A stretch of DNA of 64,000 nucleotides, from NCBI GenBank assembly GCA_031216445.1, contig CM062206.1, positions 5,712,001-5,776,000 of the forward strand. Direction: 5' to 3'. Shown piece after piece: positions 34,336 through 47,475 of the stretch (positions are counted from its first letter, which is position 1; every line of letters starts with the position of its first letter). The notes under the pieces are model-generated. The model ran no database searches, was not told the origin of the DNA, and saw only the letters and a list, made by a program, of their open reading frames with translations. This stretch comes from Lateolabrax maculatus (lineage: Eukaryota > Chordata > Actinopteri > Acropomatiformes > Lateolabracidae). The position numbers and the translations under genes are program-made.

Positions 34336-35129
34336 ATGAGAAACCTACTATTAAAAAAGCATATATTATTTAGTTAATTATAGTTGCTCTTAACCTAACC
34401 GTCATGGTCTGTTTTCTTTAGAAGCCTCATATAGTCACTAAACTATAGGCCTATGTGAGCGTCGTACCAATGAGCATTTCACAGCAAATCAGCGGTAGAT
34501 GACAGTCCACACTGCACCAGGCCATGCACTCCGTGAAATGTCAAACCATGAAAGATTCTCTCTCTCTTTTTTTGGCAACCCTTCCTCCCTCCTCTCCCAG
34601 CACACTTGTAATCCAATATCCATTTCAGCATGGAAATGAGAAATAACAAGATTAGGAAACAATTTATATGAATCGTCTCATGTTCACTTACTGTTTACGC
34701 TTTCTCAGGAGGGAAAGGAGACTGTGGTCTCCATGGAAACTGTGGCTGGCCAATGGTGGGTGTTTCCTGCCTGACCGTATGACGTGCTGCCTGTTGAGAT
34801 GGGCATTGAAGTTGGCAGTGGGAGTGTCTACCTATAATCTTCATAGCAAAAAAAGTAGGACCAGTGCATTACCGGAGAGATTATGATGTTTGCTTTTTTT
34901 ATTTTATTCTCCTCAGGTATGAGGTGTACGTTTGTTTGGACATCAAATACATCCAGAGCTATATTTAAATATGTAGCTGCTGTCATAGTCGTTTATAATA
35001 ACAGTAACTTCAAGCTAAAATTACAGTTGAAATGTTTGGTTTTATAATTGTAAAAGTGCTGTGGCAGTGTTGCGAAATTGGATCTGCATTAATATATCCA
35101 TGCAAGTGCATACATCTGTGTTTTTACCT
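34336..35129. other. Intergenic stretch, nothing recognised
   Basis: AT-rich; a CT/T-run near 34556-34574 and no credible frame. Confidence 0.4.
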
Positions 35130-35215
35130 CATACCTCCCTGGCTTTATTGTCGGTAAAGCATTTTGTAACTGCGTTTTGAAAAGTGCTACACAAATAAAA
35201 TGTATTATATAATGT
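35130..35215 (+). mobile_element. Possible LINE/SINE 3-prime-tail fragment
   Basis: Contains AAGCATTTTGTAACTGCG then TTGAAAAGTGCTACACAAAT and AAAATGTATTAT, which matches the AAAAGTGCTATATAAATAAA tail of many fish retroposons. No coding part attached. Confidence 0.5.
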
Positions 35216-35269
35216 AACAGGCATATACAGCTGAGCCTTCAGGAAAATGTGCTGCTCCCTGTTCTGGGC

Positions 35270-35560
35270 AATATGAGCAGCGGCCTTGAAACTACCTGTC
35301 GACATTGATCAGTCACGCGGCCGGCTCTCTCTGAGATGGGACTTGCAGTTATTAGAGCGAGAGGCTGTTAGATGGAGAAGCCTGTCGTCCGCTGCCTCTG
35401 ACAGTTCAGGTAAGCCCTGAGGAAAACTGCCCCCCCGAGCACATCAGCCCTCGCCATTACTCGAATTTCAAGTCAGCAGGCTGGTGTGATGTATTGGCTC
35501 TCACCAGTGTGCTCGCCATAAGAAATTGTATGGCGGTTCAGTGCCATAACTGTGTAAATT
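35270..35560. promoter_or_regulatory. Candidate conserved noncoding element, CpG-bearing
   Basis: A repeat-free block with clustered CpGs (CACGCGGCCGG near 35317, CCGAGC near 35436) in otherwise AT-rich DNA. A donor-like CAGGTAAGC at about 35408 is present but no open exon precedes it. Could be a regulatory element or a noncoding exon. Confidence 0.28.
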
Positions 35561-36108
35561 AGGACATAAAATCTTACTGTAAATGCAGTTATTTAAGGGG
35601 GCGATAAGTAAGGTTTGCACTGCTCCATGGCAAAAAATGACGACAATATACAGTATATGTGGGTTTTATAGGATTTTTGATCAGTACAGATGTCTCAGCA
35701 ATTACTTTGCCCACTGTAGATCATATCCAGTCCCTGTTCTGTGTTTGAAAAATAAACCTTCCTAATCAAACTTTCAGACGCCAAAGGAAGGATGTTTTGT
35801 TAAACCAACATTTTAACTACAAAACCTAATTCTCAAGCTAAAAACAAGGCAAGTCACACAGGGGTGTTATTATTACTCTATTTTTCATGGTGACATATTA
35901 CCTTTTCACTAGACGTTTATGTTGAATTTCTAGCTTGTAATTAGCTTACCCCTTTGTGTTGTGAAAATATGACTTTATAATCTGCATCAATTACAGGCCA
36001 TAACAGCTCAAGGCGTATGCAAGGAGTGTGGGGACTGTAAAGATTATTTTTCTTGGAGTGTAAATGTTCTGTCAGTGTTATTATTTGTTATGGATTAGAA
36101 AGTGCCCC
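35561..36108. other. Intergenic stretch, nothing recognised
   Basis: AT-rich sequence; possible degraded repeat at 35590-35670 but no copy found elsewhere in the window. Confidence 0.35.
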
Positions 36109-36372
36109 TTTAAGGTTATATATGTAACTTTTTACACGTATTAATTGTATATTATTGCCATTATATGAATGGATTATAAATGAGACCATTGTGCATTGTA
36201 AATGAGACCATCCCCGACTCTCTTAGTTGCCTATAACAGTCTCGGGACTGTTTTCTACGTAAAGGATGAGCTCTCGTGTGAGAAACAGGGCGCTGACTAC
36301 AGTTCACTAAACGGTCACTGGTGTCACTGATAACAAGGACTTTCTGAAACTTACATATATTACCTTTAAGTA
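36109..36372. mobile_element. 264-bp nonautonomous element with terminal inverted repeats (MITE-like)
   Basis: The left end TTTAAGGTTATATATGTAAC and the right end, read in reverse (TTAAAGGTAATATATGTAAG), agree at all but three of 20 bases, forming about 24-bp terminal inverted repeats. The interior (ATGAGACCA repeated twice, CGGGACTGTTTTCTACGTAA, ACGGTCACTGGTGTCACTGA) has no transposase frame. I recall similar elements in other percomorphs. The superfamily and target-site duplication cannot be fixed from one copy. Confidence 0.6.
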
Positions 36373-37065
36373 TAATGATTTTTACAGTTTGGTAAACGGT
36401 TGCCTCTTCAAGAGGACCTGTTATCACTTTTCAGTGCTGCAGCCCTGTAATTTAGGTTTGTTTCAGAGGTGAGAGGAAGGAATCTTTCATAATTTAGTTG
36501 ATAATAATCTTGTGATATCTTGTGATATTATCTCTGAGATGTAACACCACCTAGAGTAGTAAATTACAATTTCCTATTCATTACTTTTACAGTTTCATGC
36601 AGATTTTAATGTTACAATCCTTTAAATTACATACAGAAAACAGACAAAGAACAGCAACCCTGTCTCCTAGAAATTAACTTTAAATTTATTTTGGCAGTTA
36701 TGTTTAAAAGGACATGTTATTGTTGCCAGGTTTATTTATGGTGGGAAGGCTTTGTCCAGGGAACAAAGTGCTGTGTTCTTGTACCAAATGGAAGTCGAGG
36801 GGAGGAGGTCTACATCGATGATGGGTGTACAAAGTTCAGGACTTTGACACCAGAGACTGGAGTTTCCATCCTGAAACCTGCGTGGGGTTAGATAAAGGCA
36901 ACAAGAGCACTTTGGTTTGAGGTGAGGGAAAGATTGTGGTTTAGTATAATCATGTGGTAGTTTGTAGGTAAAGTGCATTTTGTAATGTACAAGAAAATAT
37001 TGTAGAAAAACCTAATACCCTGTCAGTGAACACTCGGCTAATATATTCAGTATCAACATTATGTG
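36373..37065. other. Intergenic stretch, nothing recognised
   Basis: AT-rich; a 66-codon plus-strand frame at 36691 has no recognisable family or splice context. Confidence 0.35.
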
Positions 37066-37215
37066 ACTTGCCAAATACATTAATTAACAATATTTCGTCA
37101 TTATGTTGATAAAAAAACATAATCTGGACATCATTACGTTTCTTTCTAAATGCATTTGCTGTTACAAATTAGTAGTATATAGATGTCATTTCTATAAGAG
37201 AGTGTTTATCAGAGA
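37066..37215 (+). repeat. Unfamiliar dispersed repeat family E, copy 1
   Basis: Shares with 58028-58170 the ordered strings ATACATTAA, CATTATGTTGATA, TAATCTGG and ATAGATGT-ATTTC. The copies are diverged and in the same orientation. I do not recognise the family. Confidence 0.5.
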
Positions 37216-40200
37216 TACATTTGTTGAGCAAACCAAACAAAATGCATTTGCAGGTAAAAAAAGAAGAATTACAGGCAAATACAATGGATTCAAGTCTGAT
37301 CAGGATCTCCAAATATTAATTAGTCACCACTTGAACATGTCTTAATGTTACTATTTCACCTTTTTAAGGTCAAGTGGTTCCCAATCTTGTGAGCTTGTCG
37401 CCCTTTACAGATGAGCAATGTCACAATTTGCATATGTGATATGACTCAAAAAACATTTTTTCTTGTGATCCACAGGTAACGAATCATTGCACTAATAACT
37501 AACGTTATTTTTAGGTTTAGATATTTTATTTTATTCAAAGTTTACACTGGCAAAGGATTAGATCCCTTCTTTTTTTTGTCATCTGTAAATACCAGTCAAG
37601 ATATTTAAAGGCATTCAAAATATTTCTTAATGGCTCTGCAGAAAAGCGGCACCCAGCAGTTGCTCCCTGCTCCTTCTTATGCTTTGTCAGTATTTCTCTA
37701 AACCTCTATTCATACTACCCATCCAGCCGCTGTCTTTAGAAATCCCCTCTGTCCTATAGACCCACACAGCAGGTAATATCTCCCTGGGGTTGCCAACGCC
37801 AATGTCTTTCAGACCAACAGCCCCATCAGACGACATCAGAAAGCAGCCCAGGGTGTGTTCATCCATTCGCCAGGCCCCTCCACTGTGGTCGTGCTCCATC
37901 AGGAGGTGGGTACCCCCTAAGACTTGGGAACCCGTTTAATCAATGGCAGAGATTACAGTAGTGACGACCAGCTGGCGCCTGCTCGACACAAACGTCTTTG
38001 GTGTCCATGCAGGGCCCTGTTACCCCACTGCCTACCCAGCAGCCCCCTTACCGTGATGGGGCAAAGACCACCAATGGACTGCAGTCAGACACTGTGCCCT
38101 GTGATTGACGGCACTGTTGTGTTACATCTCACTGCATAGTTTACCCTCACAAAGCCGTCTCACGGTGCATTGTAAAAGCAAAGTCGTGAACTTGTGTTTA
38201 CCTTCACATGGTGATTTGTTTATGATTCTGCATGTTGTACTATTTGTGTTGTTAGTTTTTGCAGCTGAGATTTTCTCTCCCTGGCACCCTGTCGACAGGC
38301 TTTTCATACTTCCCAGCATGCACAAAATAACATTCTGAAAGAGACATTTTTATGTCCCTGTGTTATTTTTTAGCAGCAGAAATTCTGGGTAATATATATA
38401 TATATATACATGTTGGGTAAACCTTGGGCTCTAAGGTTGCCATGGAAGTGTTAATAGAATTTGTTTACCACAGCAGCCGCTCTCCTGAACTCGGAGCTCT
38501 TTACAACATCTCTGCTGGGCACCATCACATGAGTCACTGCGAGTTTGTGAGGTTTTTCTTTTTTAAAACAAGTGGCTTCTTATGTTCATTCAGGGAAATA
38601 AAATCTAACTAATTCATTTGTTGTGATATCCTGATGTTGTGCCGTTGATTTCACATGAGGTTGATTGGGGATACGTTAACATCACATGGAAAGAAAAAGA
38701 AGTACAATGTACTAAGTTTATTTTTTTTCCTACTATATTAGTAGGGCACTGTATTTGAACTTAAAAACACATATAGTAGTATTCTATCTTCAGTAGCTTT
38801 TGCTAAACTGTATAAATGTTTCCAATAAGACTAAGAATTGTGGTATTGTTGAATTGATTGATGTGTTTTGCATTCAACAACAGCAATAAATTGAGAAGCC
38901 TAATCCTCACTAAGTAGCGTGAAATTATAAGTTACATAGACCAAGTGACTTTCCACGGCCCTCCTAAAAATGACCTTGGACGACTCATCTAACAAACTCT
39001 CCAGAGGAGTTTTCTGGACTAGGAAACGAGCAGCAGGGTGAAAGAGGGCCTTGTCTGGGCCGTCAGGTATGAGCTGTTCAGCTTCATGAATGTACATGTT
39101 ATATCCCCAGCCAGGTGAAGGTACAATCCACGGGCTGTTACCGGGGAGTTTTCTTTGGCCCTGAGGTTGCAGAAGAGCGACAGACTCAAAGGCATCATAC
39201 AGCTCTTGTTGGCTGCCACCACCTCTTCACTCTGCCGCTTTTCCTCCAAATGATGATAGAGAGCAGCTCCTCCGGTGACGCTTTGAATTTTTATGGGACG
39301 TTTATTTTCTTTGGCAAAGAAACAGAGGGCACAAGAGAGGGTTGTTTGGTTGAGGCGGTTCAGTTTGCTCTGCGATTCCTGGCATGATGTTTGAAAAGGG
39401 TGTCAGTCATTTTTAATTTGGGTTATGTTGATTAGACTTGGTACCTTTGGTGTGTACTGCAGGTGACCTGTCGTGTCTTTGTAGATGAAGATTGGCGGCA
39501 ACATGTTACATGATTCATGACCTCTACAGAGACTATTGGCTACTGTGCCATTGCCCACACTGATTTTGCCCACATATATTGTATCTATTTTGTCCTGTTT
39601 ATCAACAATGGGAAAACAGTAAACTTTGGGGGGATTTTCTGTCATAAAGCCATAGCTGGATTAACCTGCTAGGGGGCAAAAGTGCACAGCAAAAATGCAC
39701 TGCTGGTGCCCAATTAAGACCAAGATTTGCTCTGTGGTAATTTGATTAAACACATTAAATTAAGAATATGCAAAAATATGCAAAACTGAAACGTTCTAAG
39801 ACAGGGACCATCTTCAAGACATGGCCTCATCAACTAATAAATTATGACCCTCTTTTATACTGTGCTGACATGATGCATATTTCCAAAAACATTTTCCAAT
39901 TAAATTAGCTCAAATCAGTTTAGACATAGCAAGTCTGAGAGATTTTTGAGGCTCTTTGGCTACTTTGCCTGGTTGGCAGTCCATTTGAGTGGATGCCAAC
40001 AGTATTTTATTACAGATCAGATTGGTTTACCATGTCTGAAACCATAAAATATCATCATCATAATTGTAGAATACACTCAAAGGAGAATATTTTGCCTGTT
40101 TCAGTGTCAGTTTCTCAAATATTTCTTTGTTACATGTTACATTCGCGAACAATCTGATTCTTTTCAGCTGCTCTCTGGTACAAACGAAGGGAACCGAGTC

Positions 40201-42021
40201 GTAAAGGTAAGAGCTGTTTTACACAAAAGTTCACTATACTTGTTTTTTATTGTGCCAATAAAAGGTTTTCTAATATTAAGCGTTGCATGAATTGCATTCA
40301 AGACAAGGCAACTTTATTTACACAACACATTAAGTAATTTCACTGACAAAGCAGACGGATATGTCATCACTTTGTGTAATGTTTACAATGCAGATCATTG
40401 ACATTAGATCTGGCAATACAAGTAATTTAGTGCTGGAAAACCTGGTCCACACATGAAATTAAATTATATCAGTGGGATGTCCAAATTTGAATCTGATCCT
40501 GATCTTACCTTAAATTATCTTAATTATTTCGCAGATAAATCTAGTAATCCCCCAGTTTTTTACAACTTGGGTCTTATTTTATTATTTATTTACTTATTTT
40601 CGAAAATGGAATCAGGTTAAAAAAAAAACAAAACGATCATATTATTTTAAACCAACCAAAGTTAGCCAAATTTGTTTGGAAAATTGTAAACATCTATAAC
40701 AGTTTACAGACAAAGTTTCTGGTTCAACTTTGATGGACCATTACTGTAGTTGTGTACACGTTTTCTAGTGAAATTATAGACTATTATTGACATTTTGGGT
40801 GTATTTAATTTTGGTTTACCACCAAATCAATGTCTGATCATCTGACTGCTGGTACCATCCAACTTTGTGGCAGAAGGTCATTGTGTTTCAACCATTTAAC
40901 TGAGTGCAATGATATAATCAACAGAAATTATGGCAAAGAAGAAGATTTGACTTTAATGAACCAGAAGTAACCTTTAAGATAATTGATCTTTAATAACAAG
41001 AGTACTTTTTTGGCTGACATCTCTTCCAAATTGGTGTAAATTTGGTGTTAAACTCCTAAATTAATTTAATTATACATGAATTTAATTATACAGTCATGCT
41101 GTGTGATTAATTATTGCTATACTGTCTTTGTGCCCTAAAGTGTGAAACATAAAGCATATCTCCCACAGGAACTGGACACTGCAGACCCCTGTCTACATGA
41201 ACTAAGTAACTAAAGTTACTATCATAAATATTTCATAGAGAAAATTGCTTTCAGTCGTAAATACATCATGTAAACGGGAGCGGCTGGAACTCAGCCAGAC
41301 CTCCTGCAACAGGGCAACACGATATGCTTCACCTCATAAAAGGCACCAATTAACCGGGCCCTCGTATATCAGTTCTTGTCACTTACAAAGTCATTGCCTT
41401 CCTTCCTGCTCTCATTATCATCACATACAGTAGGCACCCACAGGAGCGCACCTCACAGTAGTCCGGGGTAAAGGGAGGTATTGTTTTTTTATCAGCGAGG
41501 GGTTTCCTCCTGTGTTCTCCAGGGGCTCCAGGGGGCTCCAGGGGCGGAGAAAGGGGGTGTAGCTCTCCACATGTCCCTGTGTGACATCTCCATTGTGCTG
41601 GGAGAAAACACTCATGCAGCGCGGCGCAGACAGCATTCTGAAGTGTATGAATTTTGACACTGAGACATATATCAAAGCTCCTACTTTGCATATCACAACG
41701 TCCAGCCCACCAGGTTCACTGGTGAGAAACAATGAGACGGGAAGTAACAGGCTTCTCTAAGATTGTTTGTGATTTTCATTGACCTATCGGGTCAGACAGT
41801 ATTTGTGTCAAAGGTTGCAGAGGCCTTGTGCTCTGCAGAACTCATACTTAAGGGACTGGATATTATTGCTTGGATGTTAATCATCGTTTTGAAAAATAAG
41901 AACTTGAAATTTAAATTTAAATTGAATGATGGGACATCAAAATATCTGATGGAAAATAAATGTTTGTTTTTTTTCTTGTTTTTTTTTTTACTGCTTGTAA
42001 ATGAGCCGTGCTGTTAACATC
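37216..42021. other. Intergenic stretch
   Basis: No credible gene. A (TA)9 tract lies at 38391-38408, a LINE-tail-like ACAAGGCAACTTTATTTA at about 40305, and a CpG-bearing block at 41290-41640 with a GGGGCTCCAGGGGGCTCCAGG duplication near 41521. Overlapping 100-codon minus-strand frames at 41.4-41.7 kb are in different phases and not exon-like. Confidence 0.42.
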
Positions 42022-42490
42022 GGTTGGTTGGTTGGTTCACCACTTTTGTCGAGACTGAAATAACTCAACAACAAGAGGATGAAACCTGCTGACTTCGGTC
42101 ATCCCCGGACTTTTTTCCTCTAGTGATGTTGACATTTTTGTTTTTTAGTGAAATTTCTCCACATTGAATGGATTATCGTGAAATTCAGCACAGACAATCA
42201 TGTACATGTCCCCCTCGGGATGAATTTTGACTTTTCGTCTATAGCGCCATCATCGGGTCAAATTTTTATTTGTCTAATACTTTGGTTTGTGACCAAAAAC
42301 CTGCTAAATTTATGACATTGTCTTCAGCTTTTGTGTTCATTGCTGATTATCAAACGTTACATTCTAACAAACTAAAGGTATTGACCATGGTAAACATTAT
42401 ACCTGCTAAACAGCATGTTTGCATTGTAACTGTGACCATGTTAGTATTCAAAAGCACCACGATGTCTTAATAACAGCCTCACAGAGAGAA
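42022..42490 (+). repeat. Dispersed repeat family B, copy 2 (fuller copy)
   Basis: Starts with (GGTT)4, then GAGACTGAAATAACTCAACA, GAGGATGAAACCTGCTGACT, CTATAGCGCCATCATCGGGT, ATACTTTGGTTTGTGACC, CATGGTAAACATTATACC, GCATTGTAACTGTGACCATG and ends CAGCCTCACAGAG. Same order and orientation as copy 1 at 33.9 kb. A 66-codon frame inside is incidental. Confidence 0.7.
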
Positions 42491-43559
42491 ATCACTCCTG
42501 ATTCTGCAGGATTGAACTATGTTTACTATCTAGTATTACAGAGTGAACAGCATTAAACACATCCAATCATCTAACAGAAGTCTCCTTTGCATAATATGAA
42601 AATATTGACAAAAAAAATAAAAATAAAAAATCTACCTCTCTGCCAAAAAGCAAACACAACATCTTGTTTAAACACATTGAAAATCTGGCATACAGAGTGG
42701 TATTTTGCTAAAATGTTGGTGTGGTGGCAAACACGAAAGTGAAGCAGCTCAGATTGAGACAAACAGTGCTGCTGTGTTTTTATAGCCTATATCTCCACAC
42801 AGCAAATGCTGCTGCACGCCATATCTGCCCCCTACATTATTTACACCTCGTTTTTATTAGGGCAATCTTGACATGTGTGCCTGGTGATCGATGGGAGTGC
42901 TTTTTTTTTATACTAACCCTGTAGGGTAGCCAAAGTGGGCCATGGGCTGGGATCTTTCAAAAAAAAAAAAAAGGGTAAATATAATGATGGGGCTGACATT
43001 TTTACTGCCTTTGTTTAGATTTTTTTTTAATCAGGAAGGATTTAAGATGGACATTGTGTCAAAATTGAAGATTTAAGCAGATCATTTTGGGGGAATGAGT
43101 GTGTTTTAACACCCGGAGGACCTTTGAGTGTTTGATGTCGACGAGGTAAAGACCAAATGTAAATATACCCCTTATTATAGTAAATGGGTTGAACTGAGAG
43201 TCAACATGCATCCGATTATTTCTTAATTTTAATCACATACAAACTGAATCCCGAGCCTGTTATTCATCCATGACCACAGTATCTAATTTGCAGTGGGGAT
43301 AAAGGATTAGTTCAGCACAGAATCACTTTATTCAGCAAATACATGAAATTGACAGGAATTTCTTTCAGTGAAATGAAAAAAAACATCTACAAACGCGTAA
43401 TAAAACAAACATGATTCAAGGACCATGTCGTCAATTCAAGAGGTGATATACACTGCTCATTGTGCGGTCAGTGCATATTGCTCGTTTTGTGTTACCATCG
43501 TGATTGACACATCCATACAGTAAAAAGGAAGACTGGAATACTGAAAAGCTCACCTCAAT
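42491..43559. other. Intergenic stretch, nothing recognised
   Basis: AT-rich with an A14 run at 42959-42972 and T-runs. No gene. Confidence 0.4.
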
Positions 43560-43860
43560 AATACATATTTATATTAGCTGCTGTTGAAATGCTATCCAAA
43601 TAGATCTGACCTTGCCTCAGCTGGGGAACCAAAATGAATTATATATAACCTATACAGACTTCACTTGGCAAATAAGGGGGAATAATACATATTATGAAGC
43701 GCTGAAGATGCACTTTTCAAGCCGTTAAGCCAGGGGGACATCAACATTGGTGAAATGTCAAAGCCTGAAATCCACAAGAGATACATTCCTGGATTTGTAA
43801 AGGGATTTTCTTTGAAGCATTTTCTGGTGAATATTAATGTCCAGAGGAATTGCGGGTGTC
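43560..43860. promoter_or_regulatory. Candidate conserved noncoding element
   Basis: Repeat-free block of mixed composition (for example a TGACCTTG nuclear-receptor-like half site at about 43608 and AAGCGCTGAAG at 43698). Weak inference from composition. Confidence 0.2.
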
Positions 43861-44194
43861 TGGCTTTGTGCGGCTCAAAATGGTCATGACAGCATGGAGA
43901 GAGGCTGCACAGGTTTTATTCTTAGAATTAATACCTTAAAATGAATCTTTAAATGACTTCTTTCCTTACCTGAGGTCAAAAATGTCACTGCATTGACTCT
44001 ATTTGTATCTCATCTCTGTCTTAGTAAGTCAGCTTGCAAAGCTCTAGCAGAGGAAGTAGCGGACAGTAAACTCACCTGATCCCAGGTCACTAAACGTATT
44101 AGCAGAATACAGTTTACCCATCTTTTAGGTTTTAAATAATACATTTGTATTACTTACAATACAATACAATTACAATACAGCGCATCATACAGTA

Positions 44195-44400
44195 GTAGGT
44201 ATTAAGTATATATACTCAACAACTGTTGTTAGGTACATTTTATTCTAATTTATACTTATACTGCATTACTTTTCAGATGGAAGTATTGTACTTTTACTGC
44301 AATTCATGTAAGATGTTAAATACAGGAACTGTACTGGAGTACTTTCACCCCATTGTATTGCTACTTTTAATGTACTAAAGTAAACGATATGAGTAATTTT
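44195..44400 (+). repeat. CTTAAGTAC-type dispersed fish repeat, second fragment
   Basis: Strings ATTTATACTTATACTGCATTA, GGAAGTATTGTACTTTTACT and CTGGAGTACTTTCACCCC follow the order of a percomorph repeat that I recall from many loci. The short fragment at 3497-3545 is from its upstream part. Confidence 0.5.
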
Positions 44401-44479
44401 TCCATTGCAGCTTGTTGCTGTTCTGTAACAAGTACAGTAATGTAAGTTGTAAGTAAAAGAGAATGTCCTCCCTCAGAAG

Positions 44480-44860
44480 ACCGACAGCATCAGTTGTTTC
44501 AGCCAGTGGCCCAAAACGACATATGTTTACATTTAAGTGAGTCTACCCGCCGTAGTAATTATGACGGGAGCACAGGAAGAAGTCAGGTCAACAAAACATC
44601 GGACTTTAACACAGGACGTTTGTTTCCCATTTTTCAACCAACAGTCAACGTCGTTTTTTTTTAAATCATGACCACCATCGTTCCATAACCTTAACCATGT
44701 GTTTATTATTGTAACCATGACGATAAAGGTCCCCTAACCTTAACAAATAACTTATTTAAATCCAAACTATGGTCATTCCCTAAATGTAATCAAGTTGTTT
44801 TTGTGCCTAAACCTGACCAAACCTTAACCACAGCTGATGGTTCAGATCTGAAAAGACTTC
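44480..44860 (-). repeat. Dispersed repeat family C, copy 4 (longest, reverse)
   Basis: On the minus strand: GGTTTGGTCAGGTTTAGGCAC, AACAACTTGATTACATTTAG, ACCATAGTTTGGATTTAAAT, TTGTTAAGGTTAGGG, GTCCTGTGTTAAAGTCCGAT and finally CTTCCTGTGCTCCCGTCAT. It includes both the G-rich-strand blocks of copies 1-3 and a downstream part not present there. No coding capacity. Confidence 0.6.
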
Positions 44861-46384
44861 TACAATAAAGACGGCATGGACAAATTGCATATTTTGATGT
44901 TTAATTTCTTTAGAAAGGAAATTTCAACCCCCCTTCTAGGCCTGTTTTGGTCTCTACCCACATGAGAAAAAAAACATGCCTTGACTTAAGCTTAAGTTAC
45001 TAAAGAGGGCTTCGCTATACAACCAAAACAATGAGCATCAATGTGGAAAATGTAGTTACGTCACTACTACAGAACAACCCCTTTCACATTGCACATCGTC
45101 ATTTCGCCCATTGTTAATATCAAAAAACTGCTTTCTATAGGTTTACGGGTCAAAAACATCACTTATAAACAGTGGCTGTTCAAACTGTAGTATATAGATC
45201 GGAGAACCCTTTTTATATCACATTAGTTTGACCGAACATTCAACAGATTGTAAAACTTTCTATATTAAAAGTTAACATCAACTAAGCTGCTGTGAAATGT
45301 AGTTCAACTATCTGTTGACTCGTGAGTGGTTAACATCTACCCGACACGACTTCTTCTTCATGTACAAAATGAGCAACGTGATGAAAGTGAAGGCGGACTC
45401 CCACACCTCTATCGTTTCAATCAGATGTTTTATGTTCTGTCTCCATCACTTTTAAAGGAAGTCACAAGGTCACGCTGCAGCAAGGATGGAGTCATGACTC
45501 CATTTTATTTTCAATCCCATGTCCATTGACTCAGTATTTTCATCTGATGGTGATGGCTCAGCTGCAGAGCCTTCACATTAGACCACAGTCTCCTTAAAAT
45601 GACTGATACAGATTTTTTCACCAATCATTTTACTGTTTAATTGATTCAAACTTGATACACAACATAACTGCATGTGCACATGTATAACTGGAGTGAATAA
45701 AAATTGCAATAGATGAAACATTACAGGCTAGACAAACAACAGAGCTGTACTTTGTCTTTGAGGACTGTGGACTGGATGGCTAATATCTTTTCTGGCAGTA
45801 GGAGTTGATCATGTAGTAGTATTGTCCTGTGGCAGTAAATGGAAGAAGAATTAGTGATTTTGTACAAAAGACATAATAAAAGTAGAAAGTATTATTACTC
45901 CTATAACTCTTATTGTAAACACTTGATGTCTGGTAGGTCTTTGTAGGCAAAACTCCTCAGCTGCACACAAAGTTAAGTGTTTTTGACTTGAATAAGAAGT
46001 GGGTAGTTAACGTGAGCAACAGACTTTATGAACAACACATCAAAGAAAAGAAGATATCACACGTATACAGCCCATACTGTTTGACTGACAAGTGATCTCT
46101 CGATAAAAATCAAAGCAAGACACCACAGCAATAAACACACAGCATCATAGATGTTGTCAAAAATAAACATCACACAGTGTATCACTTTAATGAAAATGAA
46201 ATTCAGCTAATGAGAAATTAACAGATAGCTTGTCGAAGCTTGATATGAATAGTACACTTTTAAATGGAGGAGGCATGATAATTAATCTGGCAGTGGTAGA
46301 CAAAGGTATTTGAAAGTCAAACCCTGGCAGATATACTGCAACACAAGGGCAATTTTTTGTCTTGAAATTTGAAATAAGACCTTG
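44861..46384. other. Intergenic stretch, nothing recognised
   Basis: AT-rich sequence without gene or recognised repeat. Confidence 0.4.
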
Positions 46385-46740
46385 AGAGCCTAATCATCAG
46401 CTGGGCACTGCTGCAGAGAAAGAAATAATGATTAACATGAGGCTCCGCAGACATGAGGACAGTGCGCTGCTGCATGCCAGGGCTAAAAGCAGGAGAACGG
46501 ACCGAGAGGAAAGACTGGGATAAGAATTTCAGTGATTTCTGTTCGACTGGGGGAATTGCCGGAGAACACCATTTGATATAATTGCCTCCATATGCGGAGG
46601 GGCTCTTGAGATAGCTGTGGTGCTGGCTTCTTCTCCCTCCATCAGATACCAGTGTCTAAAAAAATCATTTCTGTTGAGTACAGAGACCCAGAGCCGGCTG
46701 GCTCTCCCAGCTCTGAGCATGTCATGCTGCCGTGGATAAT
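46385..46740. promoter_or_regulatory. Candidate conserved noncoding element
   Basis: Repeat-free, balanced block with CCTAATCATCAG (46390), AATAATGATTAAC (46424) and ATAATTGCC (46579). Homeodomain-type cores are mixed with GC-richer sequence over 350 bp. One of the stronger enhancer-like blocks in the window; unverified. Confidence 0.32.
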
Positions 46741-47475
46741 AATGCTACCATGTGGACCTTGTTCAGGAAAAACACTTCCATATGTTGTGTGTGCATGCTT
46801 TCCTTTCAAGATTTATGAATGAATAAGCTTCAATCGCTCCCAAGTCCACACAGCCGGTGACAGGCTCATGTTTGGAATTTCACAATGAAATCAATTCGCT
46901 CTTTTGCAGTGTGTTTGTTTGTGGTTTTGCCAAAAACCTTCTTTTTGCCGTGCATATAGGATAGTGTAACTGATGTTCTTCCTCTTTACAATTACCCTAT
47001 ATATGTGGTCACACTGCGGCCTGGTTTTGATTGTTCACTGTAGTGAATGTAAAGACATGCACATGGAAATGCCTGAAGAAACTTTTACTTCAAATATGAC
47101 GATTTAAAAGGTTTCTCTGTCATTTCTGTATGTCTTGTTTGTACAAAATGTTACTTGATGTTTCTTTCCTTTATTTTGTTATTTATCAGGAATAATACAC
47201 ATAAATTGACATCATTATCATGTAAATCTGCCAAATGGCAAGTTTTGGTCCACAGTGCCTGTGCAGGTTGTTGTAATTTTAAAACAAGCAAAAGACAAGA
47301 GAAGACACAATGCAGACAAACAACGTTAAAGCACAAACTATGTTGTTAGTCAGTGCCTTTTGAAATGTTCCCATATAAGTATATTCTGATCTGATGCTGC
47401 TACTGGCAGGACAACATTTCTTCCAAAACTTTAACAAGAGATTCAAGTGAACATTTTCTCATCTCCCACCCCTAT
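46741..47475. other. Intergenic stretch, nothing recognised
   Basis: AT-rich sequence with chance frames only. Confidence 0.4.

Noticed and set aside
41383..41732. Two overlapping ~100-codon minus-strand frames
   Set aside because: Different phases over the same GC-richer block; no conserved features.
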